Positions 8,938 to 14,074 of a DNA stretch of 15,510 bases are shown here, piece after piece. Each line of letters begins with the position of its first letter. Positions within the stretch are counted from its first letter, which is position 1. The DNA is taken from positions 1 through 15,510 of the forward strand of contig PNJM01000029.1 of NCBI GenBank assembly GCA_013821865.1, in the 5' to 3' direction. Both the position numbers and the translations under genes were made by a program. A model generated the notes under the pieces. That model did no database searches. It worked only from the letters and a program-made list of their open reading frames with translations, and had not been told where the DNA came from. The stretch comes from Rhodocyclaceae bacterium (lineage in GTDB: Bacteria > Pseudomonadota > Gammaproteobacteria > Burkholderiales > Rhodocyclaceae).

Positions 8938-9684
8938 ATGGCAGAGATGAACAAGTACCAGAGAGTTGCTGTCATCGTCATGGCGGTGAACATCGCGCTG
9001 ATGTTCCTGTTCCCGCCCTTCCTCGACAATCCCATCCGCCGCGGCGTCCTGCCCGGCTTCGAAGGCTTCTATCCGTTGCTGTCCGCCTACGGCGTGCGCC
9101 GCATCCACAGCGAACTGCTGACATTGCAAATCATGTTCGTCGTCATCAACGGGCTGATCGCCTGGCTGATGCTCGACCGAGGCGCCATCAAGGGCGAGAT
9201 CCCCGAGTTCCGCTATACCCGGGCCATCGGCATATTCGCCGCGGCGAACATTGCCTGCATCATGCTCTTCCCTCCTTTCGAGTCGTATTCCTCGCTCGCC
9301 AAGTTCGAGACCCCGACCTTCGATGGATTCTATTTCGCGCTCGGCGACAAGCGGCACCGGAATTTCTTCATTCCGATCCTGTATCTCGAGATAATCCTGG
9401 TCATCATCAACTCCCTGGTTCTCTGGCTGCTGTTCAACACCGTGCGCCGCTCGGAACTTGCCGCCAAGGAGAAGGTCCTCGAGCTGGCACGCGCGCTGCC
9501 GCCCGAGCAGCTGGCCGAGGTCGCGGCGTCCCTGCGCAGCGAGTACAAGCCGATCGAAACGTCGCAGGAGCCGCACCTGGGCGCTGGACCGGACCGCCGC
9601 AAGCGGCAGGACCCCCGCTACCGCGGCCCGGAGCGGCGCAAGGGCGGCGACCGCCGCCACAAGTCGCGGCTCACCGCATCGTAG
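8938..9684 (+). CDS. Four-helix membrane protein built from two tandem copies of one module, basic tail
   Basis: The family is not recognised. The 248-residue protein has hydrophobic helices at about 10-28, 61-79, 94-112 and 143-166. Residues 7-79 and 93-166 are two copies of one unit at an offset of 86-87. NIALMFLFPPF (18-28) matches NIACIMLFPPF (104-114), FEGFY (41-45) matches FDGFY (128-132), and INGLIAWLML (70-79) matches INSLVLWLLF (157-166). By the positive-inside rule both ends are cytoplasmic, which puts the conserved FPPF...GFY loops in the periplasm. A charged helix (170-205) leads to a very basic end containing GPERRKGGDRR. The ATG at 8938 follows a GGCGGGG stretch; a second ATG at 8947 is also possible. 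It has its own promoter and is convergent with the next gene, 21 nt away. Function is unknown; sensing or membrane anchoring of a partner is possible. Confidence 0.85.
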   Translation: MAEMNKYQRVAVIVMAVNIALMFLFPPFLDNPIRRGVLPGFEGFYPLLSAYGVRRIHSELLTLQIMFVVINGLIAWLMLDRGAIKGEIPEFRYTRAIGIFAAANIACIMLFPPFESYSSLAKFETPTFDGFYFALGDKRHRNFFIPILYLEIILVIINSLVLWLLFNTVRRSELAAKEKVLELARALPPEQLAEVAASLRSEYKPIETSQEPHLGAGPDRRKRQDPRYRGPERRKGGDRRHKSRLTAS

Positions 9685-9705
9685 ATCCCGCCAGACCTCT
9701 CGTTT

Positions 9706-10209
9706 CTAGTGCTTGACCGGCTGCCAGCCCTGGTGGTCGAAGTGGCTGCCGTATTTCTCAAGGGCACCCAGCACTTTCGCCGCGCCGCTCTGGCGCCTGA
9801 CCTTCCCGGCCTTGCCCTCCATCGCCTCGACACCCTCGAGCAGGTCGGCGATGACCAGGTGGAGTTGCGCGTCGGCCTTCGGCTCGAGTTTGCAATTGCT
9901 CACCATGTAGCCCACCTCGTCATTCACCTTCTTGGCCAGCGCGCTGTACTTTGCAGAGGACAGCTTGCCCTCATGGATGTCGTGCAGCGAGGCGTCCATC
10001 GCATTGCGGATATTCTTCATGGCCTGGCGCAGCGGCTCGTCGGTCAGCCACTTCTTGCCGTCGTTCAGGGTCAGCTTGGCGGGTGCGGCGCCGTGATCGT
10101 GCTCGTACTTGTGACCGGCCTTTTCCGCCGCCGAAACGCCGGCTGCGGCCAGGCCGAGCGACAGTCCGGCAGCCAGCAGGAATTCCCGGATTCGATTCTT
10201 TGCAGACAT
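9706..10209 (-). CDS. Periplasmic His-containing helical protein, DnrO-like
   Basis: The 167-residue product starts with a signal peptide (hydrophobic core FLLAAGLSLGLAAAGVSA, cleavage near residue 27) and is therefore exported. The mature N-terminus has a His cluster, GHKYEHDHG, that could bind metal. The rest is helical, with the block LNDGKKWLTDEPLRQAMKNIRNAM and a C-terminal YGSHFDHQGW. I recall similar proteins annotated DnrO, associated with denitrification regulation, but I hold this name loosely. There is no CxxCH, so no c-type haem. The length and helical make-up recall four-helix bundles such as cytochrome c', without the haem site. GAGGAGG lies 4-10 nt before the ATG. It follows the kinase gene 10297-11634 on the same strand after 87 nt, which hold a response-regulator-type direct repeat, so it may share regulation with the cytochrome operon. 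Confidence 0.8.
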   Translation of the reverse strand: MSAKNRIREFLLAAGLSLGLAAAGVSAAEKAGHKYEHDHGAAPAKLTLNDGKKWLTDEPLRQAMKNIRNAMDASLHDIHEGKLSSAKYSALAKKVNDEVGYMVSNCKLEPKADAQLHLVIADLLEGVEAMEGKAGKVRRQSGAAKVLGALEKYGSHFDHQGWQPVKH

Positions 10210-10274
10210 GCGTCCTCCTCAAGTATTGAAGCAGTGTAATTGCCAAATCGGCAAAGGCAGTATCCTTCGCACGG

Positions 10275-10291
10275 CTTAAGGGAATATTAAA
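10275..10291 (-). promoter_or_regulatory. OmpR-family direct repeat (TTAA, 11-nt period) upstream of the DnrO-like gene
   Basis: Read on the minus strand the site is TTTAAT-ATTCC-CTTAAG, two TTAA half-sites 11 nt apart. This fits the cTTAAk-N5-cTTAAk form known for PmrA/QseB-class regulators. GATACT follows 10 nt after the second half-site and could be the -10, so the repeat would cover the -35 region. A matching site is at 13909-13925. The repeat also lies within an inverted repeat (10271-10277 with 10291-10297) at the end of the kinase gene. Confidence 0.55.
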
Positions 10292-10296
10292 AGCCG

Positions 10297-11634
10297 TCAG
10301 GCTTGCACGGCGGGAAACGCCACTGACATCTTCAGGCCGCGGCCGCCGGGGCCGGCGGCGAGGGCAATCGAGGCGCGATGCAGGTCGGCAATGCGCTTGA
10401 CGATGGAAAGTCCGAGACCGCTGCCTTCCTCGCCGCTGCCGAGCACGCGGTAGAAACGCTCGAATACGCGGCTGCGCTCGGCCTCGGGAATGCCCGGACC
10501 ATTGTCGGTCACGCGCAGGACCACCGTGCCGTCCTCGCGGCCGATGCTCACCTCGATCTCGCCGCCGGCGGGGCTGTAGCGGACGGCATTATCGACCAGA
10601 TTGCGCAGGAGTACCGCCAGCAGCGTGCTGTCGCCGGCGATCAGGCCATCGTCCTCCGCGGCAAGTCCCACCCCGACATTCTTCTGCGCCGCGGCGGGCG
10701 CCTGCGCGGCGACGCATTCCGCCGCCAGGTCACGCAGGCTTGCCGGGCGCGCCTGGGCCAGGGCCGTCTGCGGATCGAGGCGCGCCAACATGAGCAGCTG
10801 CTCGACCAGGTGCGCCGCGCGGTCGGTGCCGGTGACAACGTGCGCAAGCGCCCGCGCACGCTCCTCCGCGTCGACTGCGCCGAGCGCCACCTGGGCCTGG
10901 GTCTTCACGGCGGCAAGCGGCGTGCGCAACTCGTGCGCGGCATCCGCCGTAAAGCGGCGCTCCTGCTCGAGCAAAGCCCGCAGCCGTGCGAACAGGGTGT
11001 TCAGCGCACCCAGCAGCGGCCGCACCTCGCGCGGCGTGCGCGACTCCTCCAGCGGCGCCAGGTTGTCCGGCGCACGGCGGCCGACCTCGGCAGCCAGGCG
11101 CCCGAGCGGCGCCAGCCCGGCCCCTACGGCAAACCAGATCAGCAGCGCCAGCACCGGCAGCGCGACGGCCAGCGGATGCATGAGATGGCCGGCAACGCTC
11201 TCCGCCAGTTCGTCGCGCAGCTCATAGCGCTCGCCGACCTGCACCACATAGCGGCCGCTCTCGTCCCGGCGGCTGAAGATGCGCCAGCGCTTGCCGTCGA
11301 TCACGGCATCCGCGTAACCTTCGTCGCGTTCGCTCAGTCGAGTCTCCGGCGCGCTGGCCGAGCGCAGCAGCAGGGCATCGCTCCTGTCCCAGACCTGGAA
11401 GGCGATCTTGCGCTCCTGCTTGTACTGGCGCGGCACCGTTCCGCCTGTTTCGTCTTCGATCTCATGCTCGAGCTGGGCGGCGACCAGGCCGGCCGACTGG
11501 GCCAACTGGGCGTCGAGCATTTCGCCGATCTCGTGGCGCGCATCGAAATAGCTGAAGAGCGCGGTCGCCGTCCAGGCCAGCAGCACCGTGCCGGAGAGGA
11601 GCACCAGCAGCCGGCGGCGCAGGGAAGGCGTCAC
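10297..11634 (-). CDS. Sensor histidine kinase of the cytochrome operon (QseC/PmrB class)
   Basis: A 445-residue inner-membrane kinase. TM1 is about 9-29, a periplasmic sensor segment 31-152, TM2 153-174 and a HAMP-like linker 175-225. HisKA carries H234 in DAAHELRTPL. The ATPase domain shows the N box NLVDNAVRYSP (345-355), DNGPGIP (377-383), FERFYR, and GSGLGLS (404-410). The length and layout are those of QseC-type kinases paired with OmpR-family regulators. Its ATG overlaps the stop of the response-regulator gene as ATGA, so the two are translationally coupled. It is the last gene of a five-gene run starting with cytochrome b at 13861. The signal is unknown; redox state, O2 or NO are natural guesses from the cytochromes it is encoded with. 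Confidence 0.94.
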   Translation of the reverse strand: MTPSLRRRLLVLLSGTVLLAWTATALFSYFDARHEIGEMLDAQLAQSAGLVAAQLEHEIEDETGGTVPRQYKQERKIAFQVWDRSDALLLRSASAPETRLSERDEGYADAVIDGKRWRIFSRRDESGRYVVQVGERYELRDELAESVAGHLMHPLAVALPVLALLIWFAVGAGLAPLGRLAAEVGRRAPDNLAPLEESRTPREVRPLLGALNTLFARLRALLEQERRFTADAAHELRTPLAAVKTQAQVALGAVDAEERARALAHVVTGTDRAAHLVEQLLMLARLDPQTALAQARPASLRDLAAECVAAQAPAAAQKNVGVGLAAEDDGLIAGDSTLLAVLLRNLVDNAVRYSPAGGEIEVSIGREDGTVVLRVTDNGPGIPEAERSRVFERFYRVLGSGEEGSGLGLSIVKRIADLHRASIALAAGPGGRGLKMSVAFPAVQA

Positions 11635-12296
11635 GCCGACGCCTTCGGGATCATGTAGCCGACGCCGCGCACGGTGCGGATCAGCTCCGGCGCGAGCTTG
11701 CGCCGCAGGTGGTGCACGAAGACCTCGACGGCATTGCTCTCGATCTCTTCGCCCCAGCCGTAGAGTTTTTGCTCGAGTTGCGCCTTGGACAGCACGCGCC
11801 CGGCGTTGAGCAGAAGCTCATGCAGGATGGCGAACTCGCGCGCCGACAATTCCACCGCTGTGCCCTCCATGGTGACGCTGCGTCCGGCCGGGTCGAGCTT
11901 CAGGGTTCCATGCGAGAGCACCGGCTCGACCTGGTTCCTGGCGCGGCGCACGAGGGCGCGCAGCCGCGCCCGCAACTCGGCCAGGTCGAAGGGCTTGACG
12001 AGGTAGTCGTCGGCGCCGGCGTCCAGCCCGGCGACGCGGTCGCCGACGGTGTCGCGGGCGGTGAGAATGAGGATCGGCACCGGGTTTTTCGCTCCGCGCG
12101 CGCGGCGCAGCACGTCCATGCCGGAGAGCCTGGGCAGGCCGAGGTCGAGAACGACCGCCTCGTAGGGCTCGCCGGCCAGCGCCAGTTCCGCCTCGCGGCC
12201 GTCCTTCGCCCAGTCGACGGCAAAACCGCCCTGCATCAGGCCGGTGCGGATGCCGTCGCCGAGCAGCTTGTCGTCTTCGACGAGCAGAATTCTCAT
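11631..12296 (-). CDS. OmpR/QseB-family response regulator
   Basis: The 221-residue transcription factor has a receiver domain with the acidic pair D8/E7-D9 region (VEDD), phosphoacceptor D51 (VVLDLGLP), T79 (LILTARD) and K101 (LVKPFD). A winged-helix DNA-binding domain follows at about 125-218, ending in HHLRRKL and IRTVRGVGYMI. It starts 9 nt after the dihaem cytochrome stop and overlaps the kinase gene by 4 nt. Regulators of this subgroup bind direct repeats with 11-nt spacing. Two such sites in the window (10275-10291 and 13909-13925) are likely targets, which would make the operon autoregulated. Confidence 0.95.
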   Translation of the reverse strand: MRILLVEDDKLLGDGIRTGLMQGGFAVDWAKDGREAELALAGEPYEAVVLDLGLPRLSGMDVLRRARGAKNPVPILILTARDTVGDRVAGLDAGADDYLVKPFDLAELRARLRALVRRARNQVEPVLSHGTLKLDPAGRSVTMEGTAVELSAREFAILHELLLNAGRVLSKAQLEQKLYGWGEEIESNAVEVFVHHLRRKLAPELIRTVRGVGYMIPKASA

Positions 12297-12305
12297 GCAG
12301 GAATG

Positions 12306-12818
12306 TTAGCGCGGAATCTTCACGTTGCGTTCGGAGTAATCTCCCTTCTCGGCGGCCTGGTGGCAGGCCTGGCAGTTGGCCGGGCTGCCCACCTTGGCGC
12401 GGCGCCATATGTCGGAAGCGATTTCGTCATGCTTGCGCCGGAAGTAGGCCGTCTCGCTGATGCGCAGGGGCACGGCCGCGGCCGGGATCGAGGCAGCGAT
12501 CCTGGCCGAGCGACGGTTGCCGGAGCGGTCCGCGGAGTTTGCGGCAAGGAAGCGCGTGATCTCCTCCGCCGTAGCCGGATCGAGGCTGGCGTTCTCGCCG
12601 AAGTGCTTGTCCAGCCCCGCCATCAGCTTGCGCCAGGAACGCTCGGGCAGCAGCCCGGGCTGGTAAGCCATATGGCAGGACGCGCACTCGGCTTGCCATT
12701 TCGCGTTGCTGGCTTGCGTCAGGATCTTGCTGCCCTCTTTCTCGCCGCCGCTCGCCAGCAGACCGCCCGTCGCGCCGACGGTGAAGACGAGCACGGCGAT
12801 TTGCATCGGTCGTTTCAT
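12306..12818 (-). CDS. dhc: Dihaem cytochrome c (DHC)
   Basis: A 170-residue periplasmic electron carrier. It has a signal peptide (MKRPMQIAVLVFTVGATGGLLA) and two haem c sites, C45-A-S-C48-H49 and C149-Q-A-C152-H153. The residues between them include LPERSWRKLMAGLDKHFGENASLD, typical of the family that accompanies SHP. In Rhodobacter sphaeroides and Shewanella, DHC passes electrons to SHP; the same role is inferred here. The frame extends upstream to 13136, but the ATG at 12818 has GAGGAG 6 nt upstream and begins the signal peptide. It starts 10 nt after the shp stop and ends 9 nt before the response regulator. Confidence 0.9.
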   Translation of the reverse strand: MKRPMQIAVLVFTVGATGGLLASGGEKEGSKILTQASNAKWQAECASCHMAYQPGLLPERSWRKLMAGLDKHFGENASLDPATAEEITRFLAANSADRSGNRRSARIAASIPAAAVPLRISETAYFRRKHDEIASDIWRRAKVGSPANCQACHQAAEKGDYSERNVKIPR

Positions 12819-12828
12819 TGCATTCTCC

Positions 12829-13239
12829 TCATTTGACAGACAACAGCCAGGCAAGAAAGTCGCCCTTCTCCACGGCCGTGCAGGCGCGCCCCAGCACGTC
12901 GTTGCAGTTGCGGCGGAACCACTTGTCCACCTTGGCCGGATCGGTGAAGCGCTCGCGGTTTGCGCCCGGCGCAAGCGGCAGGATCTCCTTGTGGGCGCGG
13001 GTCTTTCCCAAGGCCCGGGGGTCCGCCGTGTGACAACTCGCGCAGGAAATCTTCCCTCCGTCGACTCCGGCCCGCTCGGTGCGGTAGAACTGCTCGCCGC
13101 GCACCGCCGAGAATGCCGTAAACGTCTGACTATCACGGCGCGCTTCTGCCTCCAGGTCGCGCAGGATCTGTTCCGGCGCGGCCGCAGCAGACAGACCGGC
13201 CCAGAGCGGCAGCGCGAACAGGATCGATGTCTTACGCAT
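12829..13239 (-). CDS. shp: SHP-type oxygen/NO-binding monohaem cytochrome c
   Basis: A 136-residue periplasmic protein of the sphaeroides-haem-protein (DUF1924) family. The signal peptide (MRKTSILFALPLWAGLSAAAA) is followed by one haem site, C66-A-S-C69-H70, and the family block KVDKWFRRNCNDVLGRACT. In characterised SHP the sixth haem ligand is an asparagine that leaves when O2 or NO binds; N111 or N113 is the candidate here. C112 and C120 could form the family disulphide. The ATG lies inside the cytochrome b gene (8-nt overlap), so the two are coupled in translation. In this operon SHP would be the terminal acceptor of a cytochrome b to DHC to SHP chain; its physiological substrate is unsettled. 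Confidence 0.92.
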   Translation of the reverse strand: MRKTSILFALPLWAGLSAAAAPEQILRDLEAEARRDSQTFTAFSAVRGEQFYRTERAGVDGGKISCASCHTADPRALGKTRAHKEILPLAPGANRERFTDPAKVDKWFRRNCNDVLGRACTAVEKGDFLAWLLSVK

Positions 13240-13861
13240 GGCTTGCCGTCTCCTTGTGGGCGGGACGGTACTGGTTCCCGGTCAGCATGCTTTGCGCCGT
13301 CGGCACCCGCTCGATGCGCTCGTGGTAGAGGAGGCCGGCGAAATGCAGCGCGACAAAGCCGCCCACCACCCAGGCGATGGCCTCATGCGGTTCCTTGAAT
13401 ATTTCCTTGAGCCGGACGCTGTCGAACAGCCAGGCGGAAAGCGGGCCGGCGCCGTACTCGATGGCCGCCAGCGCGAGGCCGGTCAGGGCCATGCAAGCCA
13501 AGGCCGCATAAAGGGCAAGGTAGGCGGCACTGGCCAGTTCGTTGTGGCCGTAGCGTGTTGATGCCGGAATGCGCCGGCGCCGCAGCGTCTGCAGCCAGAC
13601 CGACGGATGCCACATGTCGGCAAGGCGCGCGCTGCGCGGTCCCACCAGGCCCCAGGCGAGGCGCGCGGAAAGGCCGACGACCAGGCCGTAACCGGCCAGG
13701 ATGTGCAGTTGCCAAAGCCGTTCCTCCAGCGTGCCGTGCTCGAAAGCCCCGGCGAGCAGGGCGGTGGCAATCAGGCCCAGGACGGACAGGGCATTCCAGC
13801 CGTGGATGAGACGCAGGATCGGATCGTAAACCTTGCGTTTTTCAAGAATGGGGGGGGTCAT
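13232..13861 (-). CDS. b-type cytochrome, cytochrome b561/Ni-Fe hydrogenase cytochrome b family
   Basis: A 209-residue four-helix membrane protein with dihaem-b ligand candidates H20 (LRLIHGWNA), H53 (LHILAGYG), H159 (KEPHEAIAW) and H173 (ALHFAGLLYH). It should take electrons from the quinol pool and pass them to the periplasmic cytochromes encoded next. The frame is open from an ATG at 13894, but the ATG at 13861 has GGAG 5 nt upstream and a compact N-terminus (MTPPILEKRK), so it is preferred. Codons 2-4 contain a C8 run (13850-13857). The gene ends overlapping shp by 8 nt. A direct repeat of TTAA at 13909-13925 lies 47 nt upstream and probably binds the operon's own response regulator. Confidence 0.93.
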   Translation of the reverse strand: MTPPILEKRKVYDPILRLIHGWNALSVLGLIATALLAGAFEHGTLEERLWQLHILAGYGLVVGLSARLAWGLVGPRSARLADMWHPSVWLQTLRRRRIPASTRYGHNELASAAYLALYAALACMALTGLALAAIEYGAGPLSAWLFDSVRLKEIFKEPHEAIAWVVGGFVALHFAGLLYHERIERVPTAQSMLTGNQYRPAHKETASHA

Positions 13862-13908
13862 GGCAGCTCCGCGAATGTCATTCACGGAACGCACTGTGCC
13901 CGCCGCAG

Positions 13909-13925
13909 CTTAAGCCCGTCTTAAC
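13909..13925 (-). promoter_or_regulatory. OmpR-family direct repeat (TTAA, 11-nt period) upstream of the cytochrome operon
   Basis: On the minus strand the site reads GTTAAG-ACGGG-CTTAAG, matching the cTTAAk-N5-cTTAAk form of PmrA/QseB-class operators. The second half-site CTTAAG is identical to that of the site at 10275-10291. CACAGT, a poor -10, follows at the same 10-nt distance as GATACT in the other site. It ends 47 nt before the cytochrome b start, a suitable place for activation. Confidence 0.6.
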
Positions 13926-13967
13926 ACGGCATGTTGTCGCAGGCGACGGCAGTGTTTGGACGGAACT

Positions 13968-13985
13968 CCTTGACATATCTCAAGG
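13968..13985 (+). promoter_or_regulatory. FNR/CRP-type dyad upstream of the fused flavoprotein
   Basis: CCTTGA-CATATC-TCAAGG is an 18-bp site with perfect 6-bp arms. Its core TTGAC-N4-CTCAA matches the FNR/Dnr pattern TTGAT-N4-ATCAA except at the two innermost arm positions. Its centre (13976.5) is about 41 nt from the start site predicted by TATATT at 14005-14010, the class II activator spacing. A regulator of another family binding the same dyad cannot be excluded. Confidence 0.5.
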
Positions 13986-14004
13986 CCTTACCCGGGAGAC
14001 CGGT

Positions 14005-14029
14005 TATATTTAAGCCTCAAATATCTCAA
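14005..14029 (+). promoter_or_regulatory. -10 box and overlapping repeat for the fused flavoprotein gene
   Basis: TATATT (14005-14010) is the best -10 in the divergent region and predicts a start near 14017. No -35 lies 16-18 nt upstream, consistent with activator dependence. Directly after it, CTCAA-ATAT-CTCAA (14016-14029) repeats the ATATCTCAA found inside the dyad at 13975-13983, so a second binding site may overlap the start point. Confidence 0.45.
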
Positions 14030-14074
14030 ATCGTGGATAATAAAAGCTCAACCAGTGACGAAGGAATCTTTGAC

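Noticed and set aside
10378..11658. 426-codon plus-strand open frame
   Set aside because: It is antisense to the sensor kinase and is Arg/Gln/His-rich shadow sequence.
13970..14010. TTGACA at 13970 as a -35 box paired with TATATT at 14005
   Set aside because: The spacing is 29 nt, far outside 16-18, and no -10-like hexamer lies at the proper distance. The TTGACA is better read as half of the dyad.
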